IMG/VR virus record: IMGVR_UViG_3300046535_002148 | Location: 1-64,000 of that record | Length of the DNA stretch: 64,000 nucleotides | Source: a virus | Reading direction: 5' to 3' (one strand) | Shown here: piece after piece, positions 7,436 through 15,403 of the stretch | How positions within the stretch are numbered: position 1 is the stretch's first letter | How the letters are laid out: each line of letters starts with the position of its first letter | The notes under the pieces: generated by a model | What the model was told of the DNA's origin: nothing | The model's database searches: none | What the model saw: the letters and a program-made list of their open reading frames with translations, nothing else | Program-made: the position numbers and the translations under genes

Positions 7436-7664
7436 CACCACCACGACCATCGCCCCGGGCGAGATCGGCACCGCCGAGATGCCCTGGAGCGAGGTCTGCA
7501 TGCACCTGCGCGTGGCCGGAAAGGTCATGCGCTTCGAGTTCCTCGGGACCGCGGTGCAGCTGCTGGACGAGGACGGCAAGCCGTTCAGCTTCCCGATCAC
7601 CGCAGGCGAAGCCGGTATCCACCAGCACCCCGACGGCACCTACTACTACGAGGGGCAGACATGA
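7419..7664 (+). CDS. Hypothetical protein, 81 aa
   Basis: ATG at 7419 with AGAAGGA upstream, inside the end of the preceding gene. The N-terminus is Thr-rich (TTLADTTTTIAPG). The remainder looks like a small beta fold ending in DGTYYYEGQT. No family recognised. Confidence 0.6.
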   Translation: MTTLADTTTTIAPGEIGTAEMPWSEVCMHLRVAGKVMRFEFLGTAVQLLDEDGKPFSFPITAGEAGIHQHPDGTYYYEGQT

Positions 7665-8155
7665 GCGCCTGGGTCGTCAGCACCCACCACATCAACGCCC
7701 TGCTCCACGCCGGCCTCTACCTGTCCAACCAGCAGTGCCAGGGCTCCAAGCTCGTCTGGCGCTGCGGCGACGAGGAGGAGACCACCATCGCCAACGGACT
7801 GCGGTACGTCCTGGGCGACACCTACCGCGAGCTCACCTACGACAACGCCTCGCTGGTCGGCGCGATCCTGCTGGCGCAGAACATCCGCAGCGTCAACCAC
7901 CGGTACAACGAGGACGACCTCGAGCCCATCTACGAGTACCGGCAGCCCCCCGGCCGTCCGGACCCGTTGATCACCCTCAAGCTGATCTGCTGCCTGCGCT
8001 GCCAGAGCAACGAGACCAGCGACTACGAGGACACCGAGGCCTACCGCTTCACCGAGGCCCTGCAGGACGTCGCGATCGGGCTGCTGCCCGGCTTCGACGA
8101 GGCGCCCTGGGGCGTCAACGACACCAACGTCTGGCAGAAGGCAACCACCCGATGA
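7661..8155 (+). CDS. Hypothetical protein, 164 aa
   Basis: ATG at 7661 overlaps the preceding stop. The protein begins SAWVVSTHHINALLHAG and has a Tyr/Asn-rich centre (QNIRSVNHRYNEDD). A cysteine group (ICCLRCQ) precedes a C-terminal segment with LLPGFDEAPWG. From memory this general layout recurs in actinobacterial phage and plasmid proteins of unknown function. No role can be assigned. Confidence 0.65.
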   Translation: MSAWVVSTHHINALLHAGLYLSNQQCQGSKLVWRCGDEEETTIANGLRYVLGDTYRELTYDNASLVGAILLAQNIRSVNHRYNEDDLEPIYEYRQPPGRPDPLITLKLICCLRCQSNETSDYEDTEAYRFTEALQDVAIGLLPGFDEAPWGVNDTNVWQKATTR

Positions 8156-8427
8156 TCGCGATACCGCTGCCCCCCGCCGTCCCGGAGATCGTCGTCCGGG
8201 ACGGCGCCGTGTTCTGCCCGCACTGCGACCAACGGGACACCATCCAGGAGGTCGACTGCGCCACCCGGGGCAACCCCGGCGAGTTCACCATCGAGAACGG
8301 CCGGATCGTCGCCGTCTTCTGGAAGACCGGCGACGGCAACTTCGAGACCACGGGCTATGAGTGCAACAACTGCATGGGCCCGGTCCTCATCCCGAACATC
8401 ACCGACATCGACCAGGACTGGTGCTGA
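8152..8427 (+). CDS. Small zinc-ribbon protein, 91 aa
   Basis: ATG at 8152 overlaps the preceding stop. CPHC (about 19-22) and CNNC (about 74-77) form a likely split zinc ribbon, with an intervening Cys at about 33. It is the second zinc-ribbon protein in this arm. The stop overlaps the likely GTG start of the next gene by seven bases. Confidence 0.6.
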   Translation: MIAIPLPPAVPEIVVRDGAVFCPHCDQRDTIQEVDCATRGNPGEFTIENGRIVAVFWKTGDGNFETTGYECNNCMGPVLIPNITDIDQDWC

Positions 8428-9017
8428 CCATTTACACACCTTGGGGCGCATCCCAGACCAAGCAGAACATCAGCCGCGGAATCATCCTGGTCACCACGGC
8501 CTCGCATGGTGGGGTGCACCTCTCCCCCACCGTCAACGACCAGGTGCACCCGGCCTGGCGTGACGAGCACGGCTGGTACGAGGAGGACTGCGAGGCCAAC
8601 ATCGCCGTCGTCACCTTCCCGGACGAGTTCAAGGCTGCCGGCTGGACCGAGGAGCACGTCACCAAGGCAGCCGAAAGTCTCCGGCGCTGGTACCCCGACC
8701 AGTACATGACCGTCTACGGCGTCACCATCGACCCCTCGGAGAGTCACGTCCTGCGGGAGCGGCTGTTCCGGGAGCAGCACGCGAACGACTGGATCACCAT
8801 CACCGCCTGGGGTGACTGGCACGAGGACGTCCCCGAGGGCATGGTCGGCGTCGCCGCCACCAAGGGCGGCACCCGTGAGTCCGACGTGACCCGGGGTCAC
8901 TTCCTGATCCCCAAGGACGAGTACGACGACCGGGGCGAGTTCAGCTTCGTCGTCGACACCACGCGCCACGAGGGCTGGACCGCCTACCCCGGCCGCGTCA
9001 CCAAGTGCGCCAACTGA
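8421..9017 (+). CDS. Conserved phage protein, possibly DUF7007-like, 198 aa
   Basis: The most likely start is GTG at 8421, inside the end of the preceding gene; earlier in-frame positions lie deep in that gene. The N-terminal sequence YTPWGASQTKQNI followed by ILVTTASHGGVHLSP, WRDEHGWYEEDC and a further aromatic core resembles a DUF7007-type domain as I remember it (not verified). The region after residue 85 is alpha/beta and acidic. Function unknown. It is followed by a 237-aa protein and a possible DUF5983-like protein. Confidence 0.65.
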   Translation: MLTIYTPWGASQTKQNISRGIILVTTASHGGVHLSPTVNDQVHPAWRDEHGWYEEDCEANIAVVTFPDEFKAAGWTEEHVTKAAESLRRWYPDQYMTVYGVTIDPSESHVLRERLFREQHANDWITITAWGDWHEDVPEGMVGVAATKGGTRESDVTRGHFLIPKDEYDDRGEFSFVVDTTRHEGWTAYPGRVTKCAN

Positions 9018-9031
9018 CTGGAGGTCAGATC

Positions 9032-9745
9032 ATGAGCACCCTGCACGAGCGGGTCCACAGGATCCGCGCGAAGGCCCCGTTGCTGGGCATGAGCACCGCG
9101 GTGTCGATAGCGCGCTACGAGGTCAAGCAGTCCGAGCTGCCCTTCCTCAACGACGTGCCCACGTACTTCACCACCGGCCAGGTTGCCCGCGGCGAGCACC
9201 TGGGCTTCACCGTGACGGTCTCGCTGGAGTACGACGAGACCGCGCGGCTCGGCGACGACGACGTGACCGGCACGTTCCACAGCACCGAGCCGGGTCCGCA
9301 CTGCATCGAGAACAAGGCGCGCTACTACTGCTACAGCCAGAACGGCCAGGGTGAGAAGTGGTACACCCCGGCCAACATCCGGGTCTCCGAGGCCGATGGC
9401 TGGAAGTGGTTTCACCAGCACGACGGCATGTCCAAGCAGGTCGCCCGGGAGTACCTGGCCGAGATGATCCGCCGCGACATGCAGGAAGACGCCGACCGCA
9501 ACTACTACGTGGTGCACGTCAACATCGCCCACGACGGCGACACCCTGAACGACCAATGGCTCGCAGGGGTTGACGTGTTCGACGACGCCGCCGGCCGCGC
9601 CTACATCATCGAAACGGCGAGCAACCTGATCGACGAGGCGTTCGCCGAGCTGCGGGACGACACCGATCACCAGTTGGCCCGTGCCCACGAGCGCATCGCC
9701 AAGCTCACCAAGCTCCGCGCGCTCCTGAAAGTAGGAGGCCCCTGA
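9032..9745 (+). CDS. Hypothetical protein, 237 aa
   Basis: ATG at 9032 behind GGAGG. The first 150 residues look beta-rich with a Tyr/Cys segment (ARYYCYSQ). The C-terminal 60 residues form a helical, heptad-like region (HERIAKLTKLRALLK) that could mediate oligomerisation. No catalytic motif is obvious. It is one base from the next gene and so co-transcribed with it. Confidence 0.65.
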   Translation: MSTLHERVHRIRAKAPLLGMSTAVSIARYEVKQSELPFLNDVPTYFTTGQVARGEHLGFTVTVSLEYDETARLGDDDVTGTFHSTEPGPHCIENKARYYCYSQNGQGEKWYTPANIRVSEADGWKWFHQHDGMSKQVAREYLAEMIRRDMQEDADRNYYVVHVNIAHDGDTLNDQWLAGVDVFDDAAGRAYIIETASNLIDEAFAELRDDTDHQLARAHERIAKLTKLRALLKVGGP

Positions 9746-9746
9746 T

Positions 9747-10088
9747 ATGCCCGTCTTCAAGTACCTGGACCTGTCAACCGCCCACCTGCCGGCGGCTGAG
9801 CGGGACAAGCTCGACGACGGCACCGCGCCGGGCATCGTGCACCCGCACGAACACGGCTGGCGGGTGTGGGTGGCCGGGCACCCGGACTTCACCGGGAACG
9901 AGGAAGAGCGCTACACCGACATGCCGGCGCTGCTCACCTGCATCCGGTTCGCCCGGAAGCACGACTGCTACTGGGTCCTGTTCGACTCCGACGCCGACGT
10001 CGAGGAGGAGCTACCCACCTACGAGGACGAGAAGACCGAGGCCGAGGTCGTCGACATGGTCAGGAGGGGCATGCCTTGTCAGCACTGA
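9747..10088 (+). CDS. Conserved small protein, possibly DUF5983-like, 113 aa
   Basis: ATG at 9747 behind AGGAGG. The sequence YLDLSTAHLP near the N-terminus and CYWVLFDSDADVEEELP later are the features I associate with a DUF5983-type family in phages and plasmids; this is recall, not a search. The role of that family is unknown. Its 3' end overlaps the next gene, whose ribosome site lies inside this one. Confidence 0.6.
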   Translation: MPVFKYLDLSTAHLPAAERDKLDDGTAPGIVHPHEHGWRVWVAGHPDFTGNEEERYTDMPALLTCIRFARKHDCYWVLFDSDADVEEELPTYEDEKTEAEVVDMVRRGMPCQH

Positions 10089-10483
10089 ACTGGGTCTGCA
10101 CCGACAGCGCACCGCACTACGACGGGTCCTGCGCCGACTTCACTGATGCGGTCTCCTGGAGTGTGCGGTTCGCCCGACCGGGCGACGAGCGCTACACCGT
10201 CACGGTCACCCTGCGCACCGTCGACATGTTCGAGCGCACCGGCGAGGAGCACCACCGCGGCTGCTGGGAGGTCGAGGAGATCTTCGAATATGAGCGGTGG
10301 GTGGACGGCGAGCTCGACGAGATCGACGACCTGATGTCCTCGGCGGAGGTCAACTACCGCGACTTCACCCTCACCGAGGGCGACGAGCGTCTGCGGGCCG
10401 AGGAGGTGGCGCTGGCCTTCACCTGGGACTGGTGGCACAACGGCGCCGAGATGTACATCGCCTGGAACCCCGAGGAGCGCTGA
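10076..10483 (+). CDS. Hypothetical protein, 135 aa
   Basis: The start is TTG at 10076, placed by a strong AGGAGGGG at 10062-10069. No ATG or GTG gives comparable spacing. The protein is acidic and Trp/Glu-rich with a beta-rich N-terminal half and a helical C-terminal half (EEVALAFTWDWWH). No family recognised. Confidence 0.65.
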   Translation: MSALNWVCTDSAPHYDGSCADFTDAVSWSVRFARPGDERYTVTVTLRTVDMFERTGEEHHRGCWEVEEIFEYERWVDGELDEIDDLMSSAEVNYRDFTLTEGDERLRAEEVALAFTWDWWHNGAEMYIAWNPEER

Positions 10484-10824
10484 TGGTCGCCGCAGGTCGG
10501 ATCGAGTACACCGAGACAGTGCTGGAGAACGGCGACACCGAGGTGTCGCGCCAGGAGCACGAATCACCGAACCCCCGCGGCCGGGTCGTCGAGGTGTACG
10601 GAGCTTTCGGGTCCGGTCCGCGCCTCGACTACACCTGGCGCACGTGGGAGGTCTACCTCGACGGCGCGCACATCTGCAATGCCACCGACCTGGCCGAGGC
10701 CGGCCGCGCGATCACCGAGCAGATCAAGTTCCTCGACAGGAACTTCATCGACAACGTCAGCGATGACGCCGATGAGTACTGGCGGCAGGCCCGCTACGAG
10801 GCGAACACCGAGGAGACACCTTGA
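10483..10824 (+). CDS. Hypothetical protein, 113 aa
   Basis: ATG at 10483 shares a base with the preceding TGA (TGATG). The sequence starts with a beta-rich region (RIEYTETVLENGDTEV) and ends with an acidic helical tail. No family recognised. It is coupled to the next gene. Confidence 0.65.
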   Translation: MVAAGRIEYTETVLENGDTEVSRQEHESPNPRGRVVEVYGAFGSGPRLDYTWRTWEVYLDGAHICNATDLAEAGRAITEQIKFLDRNFIDNVSDDADEYWRQARYEANTEETP

Positions 10825-11282
10825 CCGACACAACTGTGACCGTCGACCTGGCGGCGGAACTGCCCAACAACCTCGACCAGATCGTCCGGGTGTGGCTCAC
10901 CACTCCCGACGAGGCCGGCAACAGCGTTCTGGAGTGGGTCGGCGCCGCGGACTGGACCTGGGCCGAGGTCACCGTCCTTCACGTCGAGAGTCTCGTCGGC
11001 GAGCTGTTCGGCAACGGCATGAACAAGGAGCTGATCGACGGCCCGGCCCGCTTCATGCACACCGATGCCGTGGTCGACGGCGACGGAGTCCTCGACGGCC
11101 TGCGCTACCTGATCTCCGGGCCCGGCGACGAGATCTACTACCTCGCCTCCAGCTACCACCAGGCCGGTCACCTCGGCCCTCGCAACCTCGACGGGGTGGA
11201 GTTCGCCGTCTCCGTCCTGATGGATGCGATCTGCGAGTTCCGCGCGCTCACCAAGCTGTACCTGGCGATCGAGGCATCTTGA
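10821..11282 (+). CDS. Hypothetical protein, 153 aa
   Basis: TTG at 10821 overlaps the preceding stop (TTGA), a coupling form used repeatedly in this arm. The protein is acidic with alternating hydrophobic strands and helices and ends KLYLAIEAS. No signal peptide or cysteine motif. Last gene before the toxin-antitoxin pair, 61 bases upstream of it. Confidence 0.65.
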   Translation: MTDTTVTVDLAAELPNNLDQIVRVWLTTPDEAGNSVLEWVGAADWTWAEVTVLHVESLVGELFGNGMNKELIDGPARFMHTDAVVDGDGVLDGLRYLISGPGDEIYYLASSYHQAGHLGPRNLDGVEFAVSVLMDAICEFRALTKLYLAIEAS

Positions 11283-11343
11283 CCACTTGCCCAATTACCC
11301 ACTTCGGGCAACACTGGAGGTCTCTCACGCAACGGAGGCACCG

Positions 11344-11577
11344 ATGGACACCTTGATCGAGACCGACGCCCGGGGTCGCGTCACCCTCCCCGGGATGGCC
11401 AACCGACGGTTCCTGATGCGGGAGACCGAGCACGGGACGGTCGTCCTCGAGCCTGCCGTCGTCATGAGTCAGGCGCAGTACGACTACGACACCGACCCCG
11501 AGCTGCAGGCCATGCTGCACGAGGCCATGACCGGTCCGCACCAGTCGCACCCGCGGCGCAAGCGCAGGCTCACGTGA
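11344..11577 (+). CDS. AbrB/MazE-like antitoxin
   Basis: ATG at 11344 behind CGGAGG. The N-terminal half (TDARGRVTLPG ... RRFLMRETEHGTVVLEP) matches the swapped-hairpin AbrB-type DNA-binding fold typical of type II antitoxins. The C-terminal tail (MSQAQYDYDTDPELQ onward) would be the toxin-binding part and ends very basic. The stop overlaps the GTG of the downstream 90-residue RelE/ParE-like gene. Like known modules, it probably represses its own operon. The 61-base gap upstream is available for a promoter or operator, although no clear -35/-10 pair is visible. Confidence 0.75.
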   Translation: MDTLIETDARGRVTLPGMANRRFLMRETEHGTVVLEPAVVMSQAQYDYDTDPELQAMLHEAMTGPHQSHPRRKRRLT

Positions 11578-11846
11578 CCGAACCGATCTACTCCGATCGC
11601 GCCTGGGCACAGCTCGACAAGCTTGACGACGACAAGACCGCGACGCTCTACGACGCGGTCCTCGACGCGATCGACCTCATCACCGACAGCACGTCGGAGG
11701 CGATGGCACGTTCGGACACCTTCCGCACCGACGACGGGCTGTTGAGGCGCCTGCCGATCGTCGGCCACTACAGCTGGTGCGTGTTCTGGTCCCCCGACGG
11801 GCCGAGCATCGAAGCCATCGCGCCGAGCCCCCGCGTCTCACGCTGA
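11574..11846 (+). CDS. RelE/ParE-like toxin
   Basis: GTG at 11574 overlaps the antitoxin stop. The 90-residue protein has the expected helix-helix-strand order. Residues about 59-82 (RRLPIVGHYSWCVFW...IEAI) resemble the beta-sheet core of RelE/ParE toxins. The family either cleaves mRNA at the ribosome or inhibits gyrase; which applies here cannot be told from sequence. Pairing with an AbrB-type antitoxin supports the call. It is terminated by a hairpin 14 bases later. Confidence 0.7.
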   Translation: MTEPIYSDRAWAQLDKLDDDKTATLYDAVLDAIDLITDSTSEAMARSDTFRTDDGLLRRLPIVGHYSWCVFWSPDGPSIEAIAPSPRVSR

Positions 11847-11860
11847 CCCCGGAAAACACG

Positions 11861-11886
11861 AGCCCCGCACCGTCTGGTGCGGGGCT
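11861..11886 (+). terminator. Terminator of the toxin-antitoxin operon
   Basis: An 11-bp perfect stem (11861-11871 with 11876-11886) with loop GTCT, followed by TTCTGCATGCC and GGAAGG. It is one instance of the recurring hairpin / TGCATGYC / SD element. Confidence 0.7.
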
Positions 11887-11911
11887 TTCTGCATGCCAGG
11901 AAGGAAATCGC

Positions 11912-12238
11912 TTGTTCCCCAGAGCCATTGGCAAGTTCGACAACATGCGCAAGCCGCAGGAGTTCGTCGTGCTGACCACCGACGGCGACGACCTGATCGT
12001 CCAGTCCGACAAGCGCTTCGGCCGCTTCAACTTCCGCACCGGCGAGGGCCGGCTCAGCACCAAGGGCAACAGCACGATCGACCTGCACCCGATCCGCGGC
12101 GGCATCGACTTCACCTTCCCGCCGGAGTTCGTCACCGCGTGCCTCGAGGCCGCGGCGCCCAAGGACGCCGAGGTCTCCCTGGCCGGCGGCGGCTTCATCA
12201 TCCAGACCACCGTCAAGGACATCGGAGGCCCCGCTTGA
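11912..12238 (+). CDS. Hypothetical protein, 108 aa
   Basis: TTG at 11912 is chosen because AGGAAGG lies 7 bases upstream; an in-frame ATG at 11945 has no SD. The protein is beta-rich with charged strands (DDLIVQSDKRFGRFNF) and a Gly-rich segment near the end. No family recognised. It is coupled to the next gene. Confidence 0.6.
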   Translation: MFPRAIGKFDNMRKPQEFVVLTTDGDDLIVQSDKRFGRFNFRTGEGRLSTKGNSTIDLHPIRGGIDFTFPPEFVTACLEAAAPKDAEVSLAGGGFIIQTTVKDIGGPA

Positions 12239-12642
12239 CCACCACCATCACCCGACCGCGCCGCACCCGCCCGGACAGCATCCTGCTGGTCACCGGCGAC
12301 GACTGCAGCCTGACCGTCCGGTCGCACCTGTTCGGCGAGATGCTGACGCGCGCGACGCCGATCGTCGAGCACTACGTAAGCGACCTGTACCACGACGCGC
12401 TGTTCATCGACCAGCACGTCACCAAGGCCGTCTGCCTGGACTTCCTGGTGCGCGAGCACGGCACGCACATCAGCCTGGCCACCACGCCGCTGGACCACAA
12501 CACCGCCCGTCTGGCGGCGAGCTCCGCGGGCCCGGCGGCGAGTTTCTGGCGCATCACCGTCCGTCAGGACCGCCGTGGATGGTGGGCCGACTTCGTCAAG
12601 GTGCCGCTGGATCAGGTGCGCGCCCTGCCGGTCCTTCGATAG
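12235..12642 (+). CDS. Hypothetical protein, 135 aa
   Basis: TTG at 12235 overlaps the preceding stop (TTGA) and is preceded by GGAGG. The sequence is alpha/beta with several His residues (VEHYVSDLYHDALFIDQHV) and a basic Trp-containing C-terminus (RQDRRGWWADFVKV). No known domain is visible. Confidence 0.6.
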   Translation: MTTTITRPRRTRPDSILLVTGDDCSLTVRSHLFGEMLTRATPIVEHYVSDLYHDALFIDQHVTKAVCLDFLVREHGTHISLATTPLDHNTARLAASSAGPAASFWRITVRQDRRGWWADFVKVPLDQVRALPVLR

Positions 12643-12656
12643 CACGACCGATCACC

Positions 12657-12686
12657 GAAGGGCCCCGGCATTCGTCGAGGCCCTTC
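12657..12686 (+). terminator. Inter-operon hairpin
   Basis: An 8-bp stem (12657-12664 with 12679-12686) with a GC-rich interior is followed by CTGCATGTC and GGAG. This is another copy of the recurring element. Confidence 0.55.
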
Positions 12687-12710
12687 CTGCATGTCTGGAG
12701 ACGATCAACC

Positions 12711-13244
12711 ATGTTCAGGACTGACCTCTCCCTCCGGATCGAGGGCCTACACCGCTACGCCACCAACGCCTGGGTCGACGAGCTCTGGCGCCTGGTCTCC
12801 AAGGAGATCCAGAAGCAGTTCCCCGCCGCGAAGGCCTACAAGACCGACGGCCAGCTGGGCGAGGAATGGATTCTTGGCGTCAACATCACCGAGATCACCG
12901 ACGCCGAGGGCAAGGTGCTGGCCGACAACGACGAGAACCAGACCCCGGCGTTCGACGCGCTCACCGACGTCGCCGAGCCCATGCTGCAGGAGATCGCCGA
13001 GCTCACCGGCGAGGACCTGATGCACGAGAACGAGCACAGCGTCGACCCCAAGCCGCTGGCTGACAACCCGCTGACCTTGCTGGTCACCGGCACCCCGGCC
13101 GACGGTTTCACGTTCTACGGCCCGGTCACCACGAACAGTGGCGCCCTCGACGAGTTCGTCGACCAACAGCTCAGCGACCAGTACTGGTGGTACACGGAGC
13201 TCCAGTCGCTGCCCATCCCTTCCTTCACCAACTGCGAGGACTGA
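12711..13244 (+). CDS. Hypothetical protein, 177 aa
   Basis: ATG at 12711 behind GGAGACG. The protein is acidic; residues 1-45 are helical (TNAWVDELWRLVSKEIQKQF), the middle is Asp/Glu-rich, and the C-terminus is Tyr/Trp-rich (DQYWWYTEL). It heads a four-gene coupled operon. No family recognised. Confidence 0.65.
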   Translation: MFRTDLSLRIEGLHRYATNAWVDELWRLVSKEIQKQFPAAKAYKTDGQLGEEWILGVNITEITDAEGKVLADNDENQTPAFDALTDVAEPMLQEIAELTGEDLMHENEHSVDPKPLADNPLTLLVTGTPADGFTFYGPVTTNSGALDEFVDQQLSDQYWWYTELQSLPIPSFTNCED

Positions 13245-13465
13245 TGGCCAAGGTCTGGTCCGTGCTGCTGCCCGTGCACGTCATCGCCGACACCGCCGAG
13301 GAGGCTATGGAGATCTTCGGTCCGATCGTCGACGACGGCGCGGTCCGAATCACCCTCACGCGCCTGCCCCACGTGTACGTCGACGCGATCCACGCTAACT
13401 ACCCCGACTGTCACGCACCCGAGCACGTCTACGACACCAAGGAACCGGAGGGCGAGAACGCGTGA
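13244..13465 (+). CDS. Hypothetical protein, 73 aa
   Basis: ATG at 13244 shares a base with the preceding TGA. The N-terminal 45 residues look like a small alpha/beta module (LPVHVIADTAEEAMEIF). It overlaps the next gene (GTGA). No family recognised. Confidence 0.6.
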   Translation: MAKVWSVLLPVHVIADTAEEAMEIFGPIVDDGAVRITLTRLPHVYVDAIHANYPDCHAPEHVYDTKEPEGENA

Positions 13466-13812
13466 CCACTCAGATCGTGCACCGCTCGGACTGCTCACTG
13501 CACAACCAGCCGGCCTACCTGCCCGACCCATGCGACTGCGGGGCCAATCCCGGCCAGCTGCCCGACCGCCTGGACTGCGCGATCGAGCGCACCCGAGGCG
13601 AGGAGGTCCGCATCGCCTCCCGCGAGCCGGACGAGGTCAAGGTGTGGTTCACCGACTGGGGCTACGAGGGCCAGGCGCAGTTCGTGATCCTCGGCGCCGA
13701 CAAGCAGGTCCTGCTGGAACTGCACCCGCAGGAAGCCTGGGAGCTGGCCTGCGCGCTGATGGTCGTCGCGAAGAGCGCCGAGGCAGCAACTCCTGTCGAG
13801 GTGCGTGGCTGA
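13462..13812 (+). CDS. Hypothetical protein, 116 aa
   Basis: GTG at 13462. The N-terminal region has HRSDCSLHNQ and DPCDCG, a cysteine/histidine grouping that could bind a metal. The rest is alpha/beta with a helical end (WELACALMVVAKSAE). No family recognised. Coupled to both neighbours. Confidence 0.6.
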   Translation: MTTQIVHRSDCSLHNQPAYLPDPCDCGANPGQLPDRLDCAIERTRGEEVRIASREPDEVKVWFTDWGYEGQAQFVILGADKQVLLELHPQEAWELACALMVVAKSAEAATPVEVRG

Positions 13813-13988
13813 TGCAGATACTCCACCTTCAGCCACTGGAGTCCGGCGCGCCACTGAACGCCGTGCTCGCCCAGATCACCGATGCCGTCACCACTGGACG
13901 GCCTGTGGTCGTGGCCATCCTCAACACCGACCAGAGCATCGAGGAGATCAGCAATCGGATCCGCCGCCCCCGCCGTTTGCCGAGCTAG
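13812..13988 (+). CDS. Hypothetical protein, 58 aa
   Basis: ATG at 13812 shares a base with the preceding TGA. The protein is short and alpha/beta (VVVAILNTDQSIEEISNRI) and ends in a very basic tail. It is translationally coupled. No family recognised. Confidence 0.55.
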   Translation: MQILHLQPLESGAPLNAVLAQITDAVTTGRPVVVAILNTDQSIEEISNRIRRPRRLPS

Positions 13989-14007
13989 CTCCGGAAGGAA
14001 TCCCTCG

Positions 14008-14406
14008 TTGAACGCTGATGAGCTCACCGAGGACGAGAGCAACGTCCTCGACGACCTGGTCCACGACACCGCCGCGGCGCAGGCGGCGAACGCCATCGCC
14101 TCGGGCGAGCAGATGGATTGGCTGGTCCTGATGACCGGCAGGAGCCCCGAGGACATCCTCGAGGAGGTCGAACGCCGCGCCTGCATGGACGAGGTCACCA
14201 GGCACGTCTACCAGGTGGAGGTGTTCACCCAGAAGGTCGGCCACGACCCGTTCCGTGGCGACCTGGCCGAGATCGCCGCAGCCATCAGTGATGGCAACGA
14301 CGTCGGCGACGTCCGCCACGTCAGCGAGGAGCCGGTGCCCTTCAGCGAGCTGCGCCGGCACCTGATCCGCATCGGCAATGACGGCGAGTTCTTCGCACCC
14401 GCCTAG
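14008..14406 (+). CDS. Hypothetical protein, 132 aa
   Basis: TTG at 14008 follows GGAAGGA with good spacing; no ATG or GTG start fits. The protein is acidic and helical throughout (DESNVLDDLVHDTAAAQAAN). No metal site or membrane segment. No family recognised. Confidence 0.6.
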   Translation: MNADELTEDESNVLDDLVHDTAAAQAANAIASGEQMDWLVLMTGRSPEDILEEVERRACMDEVTRHVYQVEVFTQKVGHDPFRGDLAEIAAAISDGNDVGDVRHVSEEPVPFSELRRHLIRIGNDGEFFAPA

Positions 14407-14435
14407 TCCTGTACCGAACACGGAATGGAAGACCC

Positions 14436-14717
14436 TTGAACCTCACCTGGATCCCGGCCGAGTCGGCCGACGAGGAACACCCCGACGTCGAGACCTCGGG
14501 CGAGCTCCCCCCGCCGGCGGTCTGGGCGTCGGTCACCCACGAGGGGTGGCAGCAGTGGCGCTGGGGCGTCTGGCCCCGTTGGCTCTGGCAGGACATCGAC
14601 GAGGCCGGCGGCGCGCTCGCCGAAGGTTTCGTCACCACCGTCGAGGACGGCAAGACCGCCGTCCTCGAATGGCTCACCCAGCTCGCTGCCGACCGGACGG
14701 AGAACGGCACCCGATGA
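14436..14717 (+). CDS. Hypothetical protein, 93 aa
   Basis: TTG at 14436 with GGAA upstream. The protein is Trp-rich, with eight Trp including WQQWRWGVWPRWLW, and otherwise acidic. That aromatic density is unusual. Coupled to the next gene through an ATGA overlap. No family recognised. Confidence 0.6.
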   Translation: MNLTWIPAESADEEHPDVETSGELPPPAVWASVTHEGWQQWRWGVWPRWLWQDIDEAGGALAEGFVTTVEDGKTAVLEWLTQLAADRTENGTR

Positions 14718-14923
14718 CGATGGACACCGACGGCGACCACGACGAGACGCTGACCAACTACGAGGTCAGCGTCTCGATCTATCTCGAGGCCACCGACCCG
14801 CAGGACGCCGTCCGGCAGATGGTCGCCTGGCTGGACGACTCCACCCGGCAGGCCCGCTACACACTCACACTGCCGGACGGCACCTCCACGTACGTGGACG
14901 CCGAGAACATGAACTGGAGGTAA
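14714..14923 (+). CDS. Hypothetical protein, 69 aa
   Basis: ATG at 14714 overlaps the preceding stop. The acidic protein has the strand/helix pattern VSVSIYLEATDPQDAVRQMV, suggesting a small alpha/beta fold. No family recognised. Confidence 0.55.
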   Translation: MTMDTDGDHDETLTNYEVSVSIYLEATDPQDAVRQMVAWLDDSTRQARYTLTLPDGTSTYVDAENMNWR

Positions 14924-14927
14924 GCCG

Positions 14928-15155
14928 TTGAGCACCGATTACGACACTGTGCTGGCCGACTTCGTGACCGTCACCAAGGTCGGCTTCGACCGGTACACCG
15001 TCACGTTCTCCAGGCTCCCCGGCCGGAGGTTCGGACCATGGAACCTCGCCGAGACCAAACGCGACCTGCAGGTCTCCGCACTGCTTGACGGCGCCGAGGC
15101 CCGGGACCTGGTCCTGGACGCCGCATCCATGGGATCCGCCACCAGGAGGCTCTGA
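14928..15155 (+). CDS. Hypothetical protein, 75 aa
   Basis: TTG at 14928 behind GGAGG. The sequence includes KVGFDRYTVTFSRLPGRRFG and a charged C-terminus. The next gene starts directly after its stop. No family recognised. Confidence 0.55.
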   Translation: MSTDYDTVLADFVTVTKVGFDRYTVTFSRLPGRRFGPWNLAETKRDLQVSALLDGAEARDLVLDAASMGSATRRL

Positions 15156-15395
15156 ATGAAGGTGGTCGTGCACGGCACGGTCCCGGTCGAGGTCGTCATC
15201 GACACCGATACCGGGACGGTCGAACAGGCCGTGGTGGACGACGAGCAGCTCTCCCTCGCTGCACCCGGCGTCCTCGTACCGGCCGCGGTGACCGACTTCG
15301 ACAAGAAGGCCGTCGACGACGACACCAGCAGGAAGGCTCTGAGCATCTTCCACAACAACGACGTCGAATGGCCGTCCTGGCAGTTCGGCTGGTGA
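15156..15395 (+). CDS. Hypothetical protein, 79 aa
   Basis: ATG at 15156 abuts the preceding TGA, with AGGAGG just upstream. It is beta-rich at the N-terminus (KVVVHGTVPVEVVIDTDTG) and acidic overall. No family recognised. Confidence 0.6.
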   Translation: MKVVVHGTVPVEVVIDTDTGTVEQAVVDDEQLSLAAPGVLVPAAVTDFDKKAVDDDTSRKALSIFHNNDVEWPSWQFGW

Positions 15396-15403
15396 GGACA
15401 CCC

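Noticed and set aside
11279-11343. Promoter for the toxin-antitoxin operon starting at TTGACC
   Set aside because: The -35-like TTGACC has no -10-like box at 16-18 bases, so I did not annotate it.
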